NCBI GenBank assembly: GCA_030220185.1
Contig: JASPKZ010010210.1
Span: 52,094-116,093, forward strand
Length of the DNA: 64,000 nt
DNA from: Diploptera punctata
Lineage: Eukaryota; Arthropoda; Insecta; Blattodea; Blaberidae
Direction of reading: 5' to 3'
Shown: positions 1-11,439 of the stretch, piece after piece
Numbering within the stretch: the first letter of the stretch is position 1
Layout of the letters: every line of letters begins with the position of its first letter
Notes under the pieces: model-generated
What the model saw: only the letters and a program-made list of their open reading frames with translations
What the model was told of the DNA's origin: nothing
Database searches by the model: none
Position numbers and translations under genes: made by a program

Positions 1-282
1 TTTTACTTCTGACAGGATCTACACCTTGAAATGCCATAATTTTTGTCTTTTCTGTAGATATCTTTAATCCATATTCTTCTGTAATTTTGTTAAGTTCATA
101 CAGACCTTTCTGTAGATTATCTTCGGAATTTGCTATTATTATTTGGTCATCTGCAAACAATAGGGTGTTTAATTTTCCATTTTCTGATATTTTTATTCCA
201 AATTTATATGTTTTGTTCCAGCAACATATTACTTCATTGATATAAATTGCAAAAAGTGTTGGGGATAGGGGGCAGCCTTGTA
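1..282 (-). mobile_element. LINE reverse transcriptase fragment cut by window edge
   Basis: The minus strand reads through the central reverse transcriptase palm: QGCPLSPTLFAIYINEV, then LLFADDQIIIA (catalytic ADD box), then a stretch ending in KTKIMAFQG. No stop interrupts these about 94 codons. The rest of the element lies beyond the left edge. The FADDQ form resembles the copies at 5628-6420 and 11440-12245 and differs from the YADD form of family A. This is a retroelement relic, not a host gene. Confidence 0.85.
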
Positions 283-1026
283 AGGGGTAGGTTATAAGGG
301 GTAGTGACGTGTGTATAACCTCTCCTACCTAATTCTCATCCTCACCTTCTCGTGGTACAACCCGTTTTCACAAACGAGGCTCTGAGGACCGAGTCACGGC
401 GGTATAACCGTTCCATCAGGTACTGAGTAAATGCGGTATCCTAATGTCTGTCCAGAGACTAAAAGGTAGCAGCCCTACCACTGGACTACTTAGCGTCAGG
501 CCAGTAACCTGTCCTAAGGAACTTCAAAACTACTTTCAAGTCTCAACACGAAAAAAGCCAGCTGTAGAAGTACTTTATTATAAATATTTCTTCAAATTAG
601 CTTTAGAATTAAATGAACAAGTAGGTCTGTCTTAGAAATTTGCAAGAATAAACTAATGAAATCCACATGAATTCTCTGAAAAAGCACGAGAGGCCTTGTA
701 GCTAACACGAAAGGAATTTTTCTCTTAACTCAGGGTAGTTTAATTTAAAATGGAATTCGCTAAGAATTAAAGTCATAGAGTTGGTATGTGTGTTTAAATG
801 GAATCAAGAACCATACTGCGAAGCAGTAAAAACATTATTTTACTAATTTACGTAATTGTCAACTACTATCTGTGATCTAGGGGTTATAATCCTTGCCGCT
901 GGTCCGAGACAGGATGTCCAGCAAATTACAAATACGAAATTCCCGACTTATTTCCCGGCTTTTTCATGACACTCGACCTTTTTGAGTGATAAATTCAATT
1001 AGCCTAATTCTAGTAAAGTTAAACAT
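283..1026. other. No recognisable gene
   Basis: AT-rich spacer between two LINE fragments. Short frames exist (for example 444-635 plus) but show no motif, codon bias or family likeness. 300-470 is somewhat GC-richer and may be an old repeat that I cannot classify. Confidence 0.5.
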
Positions 1027-1898
1027 AGAGCATGCCATCAAATCTTTAGAGGATGAAGAAGGCCTACAACTCAATGGTATTAATAAGCTGTTAGTTTATG
1101 CTGATGATGTAGTACAAATGTCGATAGCGAGGAGATACTAAAGGACAACACGCACACACTACTGAGTAACACTAAGAAACTGGGACTGGAAGTAAATATC
1201 AATAAAACTAAATATATGGTCACACATAAAAATACATTATATAATGGAAATGGCCAGCTAATGACAAATGGAAATTTTGAGGAAGTGGCTGAATTCAAAT
1301 ACCTAGGAACAATAATCACAAACAGGAATGAGATGCACAAGGAAATTAAACATAGCCTCAATTCTGGAAATGCGTGCTATTATGCATTACAGAGACTCTT
1401 GACTTCCCAGATCCTTTCAAAAAACGTTAAACTCAAAATATATAAAACTGTTAGTCTACCAGTTACATTACATGGAAGTGAAACATGGACTTTACTTTAA
1501 GGGAGGAAAGGAGATTACGAGTAATTGAGAATAAAGATCTTAGGAAAATTTTTGAACTAAAGAGAGATAAACAGACAGGTGAACGGAGAAGACTGCATAA
1601 CAGTGAATTACATGGTCTTTATAGGAAGCCAGATATAATGAGATGAATGAGATAGGCAGGACATGTAGCATGAATGGGAAATGAAAGATGTGCATAGAAG
1701 CTTCTTGTAGGAAAACCAGAGGGAAAAGGTCCAGTTGGTAGACCAAGAATGAGCTGGGAGAATAACATTAACTATGATTTGAGGAAGTAGATTATACAGT
1801 GGATGACTGGAAAACATTAGCTCAGGATAGGGATGTATGGAGATCTTATGTCCGAGCGGCCATGAACCTACGGGTTCGATAGTGCCAGTGAGTTAGTT
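1027..1898 (+). mobile_element. 5'-truncated family A (RTE-like) LINE
   Basis: Matches the 3' part of the copy at 50974-52922 from AGAGCATGCC onward. It encodes LLVYADDV (reverse transcriptase catalytic box) followed by the post-RT segment EVAEFKYLGTIITN and the C-terminal LLVGKPEGK and GRPRMSW-like tail. Several frameshifts and stops (for example at 1498) inactivate it. It ends with the family's signature, a CGGGTTCGATAGTGCCAGTG block and a short GTTA-type tail. The 5' end is lost. Confidence 0.88.
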
Positions 1899-1959
1899 AT
1901 GTGTAAGTAAAAAGAAATATTTTTATGATAAGGGTTTAAATAAGAATAGCAAGAAAAAA

Positions 1960-1994
<35 letters not shown>
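1960..1994. repeat. (TA)n microsatellite
   Basis: Nearly pure TA dinucleotides about 60 bases downstream of the family A LINE end. Confidence 0.9.
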
Positions 1995-2655
1995 CTATTT
2001 GATCATGAACTTTGTTATGATAAAACATTACAAATATTTTAATGATAAAATTACTTATTAATACTCAATAATTAATTACTTAATTATTAAGATGAAAGGC
2101 AACTGTTCCCCCCTGGTTACAAAATACATTATTACTGCGGGACATAGCTGGGAATTGTCGTTAAGAAGCTTCTAAGACGCCGCTCCGATCACCAAAAAAA
2201 CTGAAACAGTTATCTGCCAATAATGTCTTCGCAATTTTAAATGACGTTTCCACGTCTACTCCACGAGGATATAATTATCTTAACATCGTTGCAACTTTTG
2301 TCTTTTACAGTATATTCACTTGGTAAAAATTTATTCTGGTGAATAAAACATGACAGCGCCTCCTGATAAGCTAAATACTTACGCGTACAAAATAGACCTA
2401 CCTAACCACAGAGTAAGGGTCCTCTAAACTAAATGACAGCCGACTATACCTACCATAGCTTATACTCAATTGTTTCAACCCTTCTGAACATGTTGCAAAA
2501 TCTTTCATTCCAGATTATTAGCAAATGTAAGCATGCATTATTGCATAATTTAACGAAACTGGCATAAGTAACAAATATTTGTAAAGCTAATATTAACACC
2601 AACCGATGTCATTTTTTCTAACGATATATCGCAAATAAAATACAAACATAATTAC
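1995..2655. other. AT-rich spacer holding a dispersed unknown repeat
   Basis: No gene seen. The part at about 2185-2292 (ACGTTTCCACGTCTACTCC and ATATAATTATCTTAA) closely resembles 17800-17897 on the same strand, so it is an unclassified dispersed repeat. The remainder shows nothing I can name. Confidence 0.5.
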
Positions 2656-2659
2656 GTCG

Positions 2660-3072
2660 GAAAACAAGGAAAGATACGAAACTGAAATTATATAAAACAA
2701 TGGCTGTTCCTTTGTTGTTGTATGGAGTGAAAATTGGATAATGAAATCAAGGGATAAAAGCAGGATACAAACTGCGGAAATGCTGTTTTTACGTAATGTG
2801 AAAGGATGCACAAGAGCGGATAGAATAAGGAATGAAACTATACGAGAAGAATTAAATATATATAAAATTGAAGATAAAATCAGCGAAAATAATAAGAAAT
2901 GGACAGAACACTTAATGAGAATGAACAACGAAAGAATACCAAAAAGAAACTTCCTGTATAATCCCAGAGGAACAAGAGATGTTGGCCGACCAGAGATGGA
3001 CTCCACTTTTAACTTCGCCGGAACAGGCTGCATAGCCTAAACCTTGTAGTAGAAGAAGAAGAAGAAGAAATA
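2660..3072 (+). mobile_element. Family E LINE 3' end
   Basis: Reads KLYKTMAVPLLLYG, then AEMLFLRNVKGCTRADRIRN, then WTEHLMRMNNERIPKRN and PRGTRDVGRP, the C-terminal block found after the RT domain in this LINE family. The frame ends GTGCIA followed by a GAA-repeat tail (3052-3069). Only the last ~400 bases survive, as usual for 5'-truncated LINEs. Confidence 0.85.
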
Positions 3073-3147
3073 TTTTTTTTGTGAGAAAACTATCAAGTTT
3101 TGACTATATGTTGTATGGGCATTTTTTACTCTGTAGATTGTATACCG

Positions 3148-3350
3148 TGTCCCGCGCCATAGCCGAGAGGTTAAGGCAAGAAGCCTTGGCGCAGAGTTAC
3201 GGGACTTGCGCTGATTCGAATCCTCATGGGGGAAGACATTTTCTCATGGAATTTTGGCCAGCATGGGACTGGTGCCCACCCAGCATCATGAGGCATTTGG
3301 GTAGCTACAATAAGGGCGGCTTCAGGTTCAGAAGACCAGCTATAACGGGA
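3148..3350 (+). mobile_element. Class II tRNA-derived SINE, copy 1
   Basis: Contains a box A-like TAGCCGAGAGGTTAAGGC and a box B-like GATTCGAATCC about 60 bases later, the layout of a tRNA-Ser/Leu-type head. The 3' body (TTCTCATGG, TTTTGGCCAG, GGTAGCTACAATAAG) is shared with the neighbour at 3394. Confidence 0.8.
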
Positions 3351-3393
3351 ATATTAATTATTTTACAACATTATTTAAGTTCTTGTTTATAGG

Positions 3394-3735
3394 GGCGTCC
3401 CGCGCCGTAGCCGAGCGGTTAAGGTAGGAAGCCTTGGCGCAGAGCTACGGGACTTGCGCTGGTTCGAGTCTCCATGGGGGAAGAAATTTTCTCATGGTAT
3501 TTCGGCCAGTATGGGACCGGTGCCCACCCAGCATCGTGGGCAATTGGGTAGCTACCAATAAGTAGCGGCTCCAGGTTGAGGAACCAGCTATAACGGCTGG
3601 GGGACTCGACATGCTAACCACATGTCACCCCTACACTGGCTGTTGATCATCTACCTCTGTGATTGACACATGTGGATGTGAAGGCCCAGCAGCCGGCTGG
3701 TAAAAGGGCAACCGCTGAAAAAGTGGAAAGACCCT
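3394..3735 (+). mobile_element. Class II tRNA-derived SINE, copy 2
   Basis: Better preserved: box A TAGCCGAGCGGTTAAGG and box B GGTTCGAGTCT. The body continues through CATGCTAACCACATG and GCCCAGCAGCCGGCTGGT. It lies in tandem with copy 1, same orientation. Confidence 0.82.
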
Positions 3736-3834
3736 CAATCGTTTATAGGGGGACAAAATTAAATTGGAATGTATATTTTCATTGGAGTATTATTAAGAAA
3801 TGCTTTATTTGTAATAATAATGTTCCTATTGTTA

Positions 3835-4012
3835 GGGGGTCCCTACATGCTAACCACATGATATGATCGTCTACCTGTGATTAACACATGTGGATGTGAG
3901 GCCAGCAGCCGGCTGGTAGGCCAAGGGCCTTGTAAGCCTTTCGGGATTCGAGTTTGGAGAGTGCATACCGTCCGTGATGACTGTGAAAAGGAGACTGCAA
4001 ACTTACATCCTG
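3835..4012 (+). mobile_element. Class II tRNA-derived SINE, 3' part of a third copy
   Basis: Repeats the tail of copy 2 (CATGCTAACCACATG, ACACATGTGGATGTGAGGCC, AGCAGCCGGCTGGT) without a tRNA head. It runs into the TG/TA microsatellite that follows. Confidence 0.75.
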
Positions 4013-4014
4013 TA

Positions 4015-4080
<66 letters not shown>
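4013..4080. repeat. (TG)n-(TA)n compound microsatellite
   Basis: About 8 TG units followed by roughly 20 TA units directly at the SINE 3' end, probably an expanded tail. Confidence 0.92.
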
Positions 4081-4084
4081 GCCT

Positions 4085-4612
4085 ATATATATGAATGTAA
4101 TTTATTCTACTGTGAATTACATTTCTTTAAAAATCTATTAACTGAGGTATATCATATATCAAAAATACATTCATCACGAAATTTCAATAAGTTTTATAAT
4201 ATACAGCAGATATTATAAAAAAACTTTTGGATTTCGAAATACGAACGCTTATTTTTCTGAAAATGATAGTTGAAATTAATTTCTCCTAAATCCCACATTT
4301 ATATGCTAGAAGATATAAACATGCAATGATAGGCCTATATGGCATTCGTTAGTTTAATAAAAGCGTCACAACAGTAGGCTTACAGTATCACAAACATATT
4401 TGCAAATGAAAAGTTAAAAATAGGCCTATATAAATATTTTACAACTGAATATTTTAATATACATTTATTTTAAATGATTTAACAATACGTAATATATCTA
4501 TATATTCAAGTTATTATATATTTAAAACATTCTAAAATTGAATCGGCTTCTCAAGTTAAGAGACATAATTTCGAAATCGTGTCAGGAATGTCACTTACAT
4601 TGCATAATAGCC
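4085..4612. other. AT-rich spacer, nothing recognised
   Basis: Very AT-rich, with two occurrences of the palindromic word TAGGCCTA. No gene or repeat family recognised. Confidence 0.5.
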
Positions 4613-5062
4613 TTGACTATTTAACTCATGCCCCAAATGGGAGCCAATGACCAATCACGTTTCAATGATTTATGTTTTACAACCAATCAGAGTCGTGTTT
4701 CACGAAATATTTATCAGTGTATCAGTGTTATAATTACCAAAGAAAGCTCCTCCTTCACAATATTGCGTTCCTTTGGCAATAAATAGTATGATCTGGTTGC
4801 AGTGATAAACATAAGAAGCAGATGAAGCGTACCTATCGTTTCTCATTTGTTTTCAAACATCGCCGTTTACATTAAATATATAAATATTTTAAAATAACTA
4901 TAGTTAAACAATGATTTGTGAGTAAACAGCTTAATTTTATTAGGTAAATAGTCCTAACAAATGCCACTCTTGATTTCCAAATTCTCTAGATAAATTCACT
5001 CCTCACTTCGTGATTTATCGATAATTTGGAAATCACTCGTGGCATTACTTATGATAATCCAT
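4613..5062 (+). mobile_element. H repeat copy 1 (conserved-hairpin element)
   Basis: Starts GACTATTTAACTCATGCCCC and ends with a conserved 87-base hairpin (4960-5046) whose arms are AATGCCACTCTTGATTTCC and GGAAATCACTCGTGGCATT. Three other copies share the same order: 6746-7099 plus 10829-10965 (minus, interrupted), 36000-36362 and 47993-48640. No coding potential, so this is probably a non-autonomous DNA element. Superfamily unknown. Confidence 0.8.
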
Positions 5063-5371
5063 ACAGGCATTTATCATCCAATACACATTATTAGGGGATT
5101 AAAAATGTAAAAATTCCCTGGATGCGGGAGTAATGCAATAATTTCATAAATTTAAAATGCGATATCCCATGAATGTAATGGAATAATTTTAGAAATGCAT
5201 CTGTAACCCTATTACTGCAGTGGTACAGTGCATACACTAAAGTAGATTAACATCCGCCCATCTTGTACGAATAATATTACTTTGATCGTCCTGCACTGAC
5301 CGCACACTTAGTATTTATTGGACAAAAATATATTACAATAACAGAAGTAGAGTAATTAAAACAAATTGACT
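5063..5371. other. AT-rich spacer, nothing recognised
   Basis: No gene, tRNA or repeat family that I can support. Confidence 0.5.
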
Positions 5372-5627
5372 AGCTCTCTGGCTCTATCGAACCCAATGGT
5401 TCATGGCCGCTTGGACATAAGCTTTTCAACACCCCCATCCTGAGGCAATATTTTCCATTCATCCCATGTATAATATAATTCCCTCAAATCACAGTTAAAG
5501 TTATTCTCCCGCCTCATTCATGGTCTACCAACTGGGCCTTTTCCCTCTGGTTTTCCTACAAGAAGCTTCTATGCACATCTTTCATTTCCTATTCATGCTA
5601 CATGTCCGGCCCATCTCATTCATCTTC
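5372..5627 (-). mobile_element. Family A LINE 3' fragment
   Basis: Minus-strand copy of the family A C-terminus and 3' end (GGCTCTATCGAACCCA and CTACCAACTGGGCCTTTTCC match 14180-14345). It abuts the 3' end of a different LINE at 5628, so one probably inserted next to or into the other. Confidence 0.85.
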
Positions 5628-6420
5628 TACTTCTCCCCCTCTTCCTTCTGCCTGGTACCATCGAATCTAACACACGTTTAGGCCACTGGTCTTCCGACAT
5701 CCGTTGTACATGTCCATACCACTGTAAATCTGTCTTTGTTATCATTTCGATAACAGTTTCTTGTGCATCCATTTCTTGTCTGCTATATGTAGTCCGAATA
5801 TGCTGTAGTCTGGATAATCTCATAGTTCTCCGTAATCCATCCATATTTGTCGCCAAGATTCTTTTATGCATCCTTTAATTTACTGTCCAGCTTTCTGATC
5901 CATATGTAAGTATACTTTCTATCAATGTCTGTATAATCTCTTTTTTTTCTGGTCAAATTTCTATTCCATAAAAGACCATTCAGGGATCTAATCGCCTTCC
6001 TTGCACAATTTACTATGTTAATAATGCCTTTTTCACAAGTACCAGATTTATCTATTATAGATCCAAGATATTTAAATTCTTCAACACGTTTAATTATCAT
6101 ATTATTTATTTGTAGATCTTCTGAATTTCCTCCGATTATCGTATATTCTGTTTTAATATAATTTATCTTCAGCCCACCTACCTCAAATGCATCGACCAAC
6201 TTTCTAATCATATAATCTATATCTTCTTTATCTTGTCCTATTATAATCTGGTCATCAGCGAATAATAAATTGTGCAGTAAACGGTCATTAATGTTGATTC
6301 CCATTCCCCTACATGACTTATTCCATTTCATTAATGCATCTTCTAAAAATATCTTGAACACTGTTGGTGACATCCCGCATCCTTGTCTTAATCCTTTTGT
6401 TATATCAAATTCTGAGGATT
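5628..6420 (-). mobile_element. Family B LINE, RT core to C-terminus
   Basis: The minus strand encodes LFADDQIIIGQDKEDIDYM (RT catalytic box), EEFKYLGSIIDKSGTCEKGI, then after a frameshift near 5950 the segment TYGSESW-like, and finally LQWYGHVQRMSEDQWPKRV with PGRRKRGRSRR. It begins at GLRQGCGMSPTVF-like sequence near 6420, so it is 5' truncated before RT motif B. A relic with at least one frameshift. Confidence 0.87.
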
Positions 6421-6439
6421 TCTATAATTATCATTACTA

Positions 6440-6523
6440 TTAATACTAGCCTCGTGGGCTAGTGGGCATGACTACAGTTCATGTTGTCCCGGGTTCAATT
6501 TTTGGTCAGATCATAGGAAATCA
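6440..6523 (+). mobile_element. tRNA-like SINE fragment
   Basis: CTCGTGGGCTAGTGGGCATG resembles box A and CCCGGGTTCAATTTTTGG resembles box B, about 40 bases apart. The 3' body is short and merges into an antisense LINE end. Confidence 0.6.
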
Positions 6524-6700
6524 TCATCACTCCAGGGATTAGGCAATTGCCCGTCCCGACTTCATAATGCATCAGTCCAATGTATTCTAGGTCTTCCAGC
6601 ATCACGTCTTCCTCTTGCTTGATAATTTCTTGCTAACAATGGATCTCTCTTCTTACTTATTCCATATCATAGGATGTTTTTCTGATATTACCCATGGTCT
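6524..6700 (-). mobile_element. Family E LINE 3' end fragment
   Basis: Closely matches 62630-62790 (CTCCAGGGATTAGGCAATTG, GTCTTCCAGCATCACG). On the minus strand it is the C-terminal LINE block plus a GAT-type tail. Confidence 0.8.
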
Positions 6701-6745
6701 GGAAATTAGGTTAAGTTTAGCTTAAGAACTCTCTTGGCTCTTCAT

Positions 6746-7099
6746 AAGTAATGCCACGAGTTATTTCCAAATTATCGATAAATTCACGACTCACGAAGTG
6801 AGGAGTGAATTTATCTAGAGAATTTGGAAATCAAGAGTGGCATTTGTTAGGACTATTTAACGAATAAAATTAAGCTGTTTACTCACAAATCATTATTTAA
6901 CTATAGTTATTTTAAAATATTTATATATTTAATGTAAACGGCGATGTTTGAAAACAAATGAGAAACGATAGGTACGCTTCATCTGCTTCTTTTGTTTATC
7001 ACTGCTATCAGATCATACTATTTATTGCCAAAGGAACGCAATATTGTAAGAATGATCTGTAGTGGAGAAAAAATGAAACACATCAAACTGTATATTAAT
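6746..7099 (-). mobile_element. H repeat copy 2, distal part (interrupted)
   Basis: Minus orientation copy carrying the conserved hairpin at 6750-6844 (arms AATGCCACGAG and AAGAGTGGCATT). It extends to CACATCAAACTGTATATTA, matching the longer copy at 47993-48640, then breaks off. The other end of the same copy reappears at 10829-10965, so about 3.7 kb separates the two halves. Confidence 0.8.
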
Positions 7100-7363
7100 T
7101 CATTTCTGATGTCGTATGATGTAAATATGACAATTACATTTTTCTGGATTATTACCTGGGAAAAAATACATTAAGAAAGTGCAATCAGTGGTTTCTTTTT
7201 TTGGTGGTATAATAAATTGCTACAAATGTTTTATATTAACTCCTGCAAGCGCTATGTGCACACGGCCAGTGAATAACCGACAGTTATCACTTTAAACATT
7301 TTATTAATAGTACATAAAATTAAGATATTCTTAGTGACGTGATACCAAGTTTAGTTTGTAAGT

Positions 7364-10300
7364 TTGTTGAAATATTTTACGACCATTTTTCGTTTATATG
7401 ATGATTTTCCTTTGACAGTCTTTGACAGGCTACAGGACAATAACCTTCCCACTCCCCTTCTCGACCCCACTACTTCAAGGAATGCTTTAGAAATAGCTTT
7501 GTCCACATACCCTAATTCCTTGCAGGTAGCCCATTTCAATGCTCAGAGTATTACTGCACATATAGATGAGATCAGAACTATTTTCTTCTCTTTAAATATT
7601 CATGCTCTTCTCATATCCGAAACGTGGCTAAATCCCACCATTACCTCTTCTTTAATTGACATGGATGGTTATACTTTTCTTAGACACGATCGTGTTTACA
7701 GTCGCGGGGGCGGTATTGGAGCCTTCGTTAGAACAGACCTTACTCCTAAAATTGTGTATCTATCTAATAACGAACCATCTGCCGAAATTATGTTCATAGA
7801 AATATTTGTCAGTTTCAAAAAATGTCTTCTCTGTGTAGTATACCAACCTCCTAAAATAAAAGCCATCGCTGAAATTGAGTCCACTTTACAAAACGCGCGA
7901 ATACAATATGAACACGTTATCGTTATGGGCGACTTTAATATAAATATACTAGACACTGATAACAGGCATACACAACAACTGATGGCTACGTTCCAGGCTT
8001 GTGATATGACACTCCTACCCCTACGACCTACACATCACACTCATCATCTGAGACGTTACTTGACTTAATTGCAACTAATAATCCAGACAGAGTACTTACT
8101 CACGGGCAACTGCCAGCCCCGGGAATATCAGCACATGATATATATTTCTTAGCATATTCACTGCAGTGCCCTAAACCGACTCGAAAGACTATTACGTATA
8201 GAGACTTAAAACATATAGACAATGCAACCCTAATTGAAGAAGCTATGCAGATGCCGTGGCATTCAATATGGACGCTGCATTCTGTAGATGAAAAAGTTGA
8301 GACACTAAATGACTTTATACTACAATTATACAACAGACATGCCCCACCAAAAACTAAACTCGTGAAACGACGCCCTGCACCCTGGATGACTCTTTCAATT
8401 CGTAACTTGATGACTGATAGAGACGCAGCACATAAGAAATATAGACTCAACAAAACAGACACAAGTCTCACTCAATATAAACAGTTACGTAACAAGACAA
8501 ATCAAGCTATAAGAAACGCCAAACTTAGACATTTATACAACCTAACAAATACCAATACTTCAGAAATCTGGAAAAACTTGAATAGAATGGGAATTGGGAG
8601 AAAAGACACACAGGTAGACAAATTACCTGTTTCCCTGGACACACTCAATAATCACTTCACAGGTATAACTACTACTCCAAAGGATAAAGAACAAACAATA
8701 AATGAATTATCACTGACAAATCAACCCGACAGAGAACATTTCCACTTCTCATATGTTACAGACTACGACGTAAAGAAAGCCATCATGCGAATAAAAACCA
8801 AAGCAGAAGGAACTGACCGTATAAATATTACTTTACTGATATAATAATCGAAGCTATACTACCTACTATAACTCATATTTTTAACTCCTCACTACAAACT
8901 TCTACATATCCCTCATTGTGGAAACAGCCCTCGTACGTCCCTGCCTAAAGTTAAAACGCCCTAAACCCGAACGACTTTCGACCCATTAGCATTTACCTAC
9001 TCTTTCAAAAGCTCTGGAACGATTAGTCCATAAACAACTGACTGAATACCTAAATGATTACAACCTTCTAGATCAATTTCAGTCAGGCTTCAGGACAGGA
9101 CACAATACAAATACTGCTCTACTAAATATTTGCGAAGACATACGCGAAGCTGCTGATAATCGAAAACTTACCATTCTTACATTACTGGACTTTAGTAAAG
9201 CATTCGACACGGTAGACTTGGACTTATTGTTGCATAAACTTAAAAACCTCTTACTCTCTGATAGTGCCACGAAATGGTTCAATTCCTACCTTCATGAGCG
9301 CCAGCAATCTGTTATAGGAAATCATACATTATGTTCTTCTTGGTCCTTCCGTAAAGCTGGGGTTCCACAGGGTTCGGTACTTGGACCTTTGCTTTTTTCA
9401 ATCTACATAAATGACATATCTAACTCCCTAAAGCATTGCAAACATAATTTATTTGCAGACGACATGCAAATCTACATCCACACAGACAAATATTCACTAA
9501 ATGACGCTGTTGCCAAAATTAACGAGGATCTTGACTCACTAATGACTTGGACAGTTAAATATGGACTGCAATTAAATCCTACAAAGTCACAATCAATCAT
9601 TATGGGTCATCAGAGACTATATCTACAATTAACCTAAACACAGTTTCGCATGTGTCACTAAACGGAGTTCAAATCCCTTATAGTGAGACAGTAAAAATTC
9701 TAGGAGTATTTATTGACAAAAACTTAAATTGGAATACACAAATAAACCATACATGCAAAACAGTCTTCTCAATAATACATTCATTAAATCGTGTACGAAA
9801 TTGTTTGCCATTCGCCCTTAGGAAAATGTTAGTAGAAACACTTGCAATGCCCCATTTTGATTATTGTGACACTCTTTTTACAGACTTAAATATTATTTCC
9901 ACTCAAAGACTTCAACGTGCTCATAATTCTTGCGCACGTTTTATTTGTGGTGATTCGCAAATTTGACCATGTTACACAGTCCCTGGAACAATTATCGTGG
10001 CTTCGTCTAAGAGATCGTAGATAGAACTGTCCATTCCCTATCCCTTCTCTATAAACTACTTCACACATCATCGCCTAATTATTTATCACGCCGCTTCATC
10101 AGACTATCCGACACACATAATCTTGACACTCGATCCCATCAGCACATTGTCCTTTATATCCCTCCTCATCACACTGTATATTATTCATTATCTTTTACGG
10201 TTGTCACTTACCAAAACATGGAATTCCCTTCCGTCCTATGTCAGAGACTGTCAAAACTATAACATCCTTCAAAAACAAACTAAAGAATTATTTAATAAAC

Positions 10301-10745
10301 AAACTAACTTATACACCTCACTGATAGTATTCTTTTAGCAATATTAATATATTTTAATTATTTATGAAAATAATATTAAGAATAACAAATATTTTTATTT
10401 GTTTGTTTTTAAATATTGTATAATCGTAAAATTAGTTTTCTATATCTCATTATTTTCCTGTTTTTTATATACACTAGACAGGGACAATTTAATATGTCTT
10501 GCTTGTATACATTTTATTATTAGTTTTAGTCTTAATTTTAACTAATATTAACTGGTTGTATTATAGATCGTAATATGTATATTAGATATTATCTTTTGAT
10601 CAAAATTTTTACTTAGTGTTTAATATTAGAGTTAATTAAGATTGTTATATTCTTATGTAATATATGTTTGTCCTGGTGAGTGGAAGAGAAGGCCACATGG
10701 CCTTAACTCCACCAGGCTAAATAAATCTTAAATCTTAAATCTTAA
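7364..10745 (+). mobile_element. CR1/jockey-like LINE, frameshifted
   Basis: Autonomous non-LTR retrotransposon relic. 7364-8068 encodes the apurinic-type endonuclease (VAHFNAQSI, LISETWLN, GGGIGAFVRTDL, VMGDFNINILD). After a frame change, 8245-8844 carries the linker and start of RT (KRRPAPWMTLSIRNLM). Further breaks lead to SGFRTGHNTNTALLN, LLDFSKAFDTVD, GVPQGSVLGPLLFSIYINDI and NLFADDMQIYI (9218-9637), then KILGVFIDKNLNWN (9652-9966) and KTWNSLP near 10205. The 3' end carries a stem-loop (AAGGCCACATGGCCTT) and a repeated AAATCTT tail. At least five frameshifts, so not functional. It interrupts an H repeat. Confidence 0.9.
10675..10735 (+). other. Conserved 3' stem-loop of CR1/jockey-like LINE
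   Basis: GGTGAGTGGAAGAGAAGGCC, loop ACAT, GGCCTTAACTCCACCAGGC, then TAAATAAA. The same block recurs at 23848-23905, 44155-44245 and, reversed, at 56302-56360, consistent with a template recognition structure at the LINE 3' end. Confidence 0.7.
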
Positions 10746-10828
10746 AATCTTATATACAATCTGGTAGCCGTATTTCTTATAGGCTCAGTCACTGCAAAAT
10801 AATGGTCAGACCTGTTCAGAATATTAAA

Positions 10829-10965
10829 AAGGAGGAGCCTTCTTTAATATGGTAATTATAACACTGATAAATATTTCGTGAAACACGACTCTGATTGGTT
10901 GTAAAACAGAAATCATTGATACGTGATTGGTCATTGACTCCCATTTGGGGCATGAGTTAAATAGT
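10829..10965 (-). mobile_element. H repeat copy 2, proximal part
   Basis: Continues the minus-strand H copy after the LINE: AATATTAAAAAGGAGGAGCC through GATTGGTCATTGACTCCC and GGGGCATGAGTTAAATAGTC, the conserved H terminus. Confidence 0.8.
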
Positions 10966-11239
10966 CATTATAATTTAAGACCCATCATATCATCGGGGTA
11001 ACTTGCTTCCGCCTTCATAAAAGACAACCTGATGGCAATGGAGAAAAAATATTCGTATTATCTCGGAGACCCGCTGTGTCTTTGTATGATGAAAAGAGCA
11101 GAGGCCTACACTCGATCCAGCGTTAAAAACTCCTCTCCCGACAGATTGTATCCCTGTATTCCTATAAGGCTTGGAAGGCGTAGGACAAACAATAGTGCAA
11201 AAAGAAAGGGAAGAGATTAAAATGAGGAAATTATTATTA

Positions 11240-11276
11240 TTAAATTATGATTATTATTATTATTATTATCATCATC
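11240..11276. repeat. (ATT)n/(ATC)n microsatellite
   Basis: Imperfect ATT units grading into ATC units ahead of the 11277 repeat. Confidence 0.8.
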
Positions 11277-11437
11277 ATATAGCGAAAAATAGCTTACAAA
11301 TATGATCCTAAAGGAAAACGAGACGTAAGGAGGCCGAGAAGGAGATGAAAGGAAAGAATGTGATGACTGAACAAGCAGTCAGTCTAATTCGTGAAATGGA
11401 GATGATTATTATTATTAGGCCTATTATTATTATTAAT
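11277..11437 (+). repeat. Direct repeat R, left copy (LINE 3' end)
   Basis: About 140 bases nearly identical to 12278-12425. It encodes GKRDVRRPRRR, the usual C-terminal LINE motif, followed by a 3' end (CAGTCTAATTCGTGAAATGG) and an ATT tail containing TTAGGCCTATTATT. The two copies bracket the family B LINE at 11440-12245. Confidence 0.8.
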
Positions 11438-11439
11438 TA

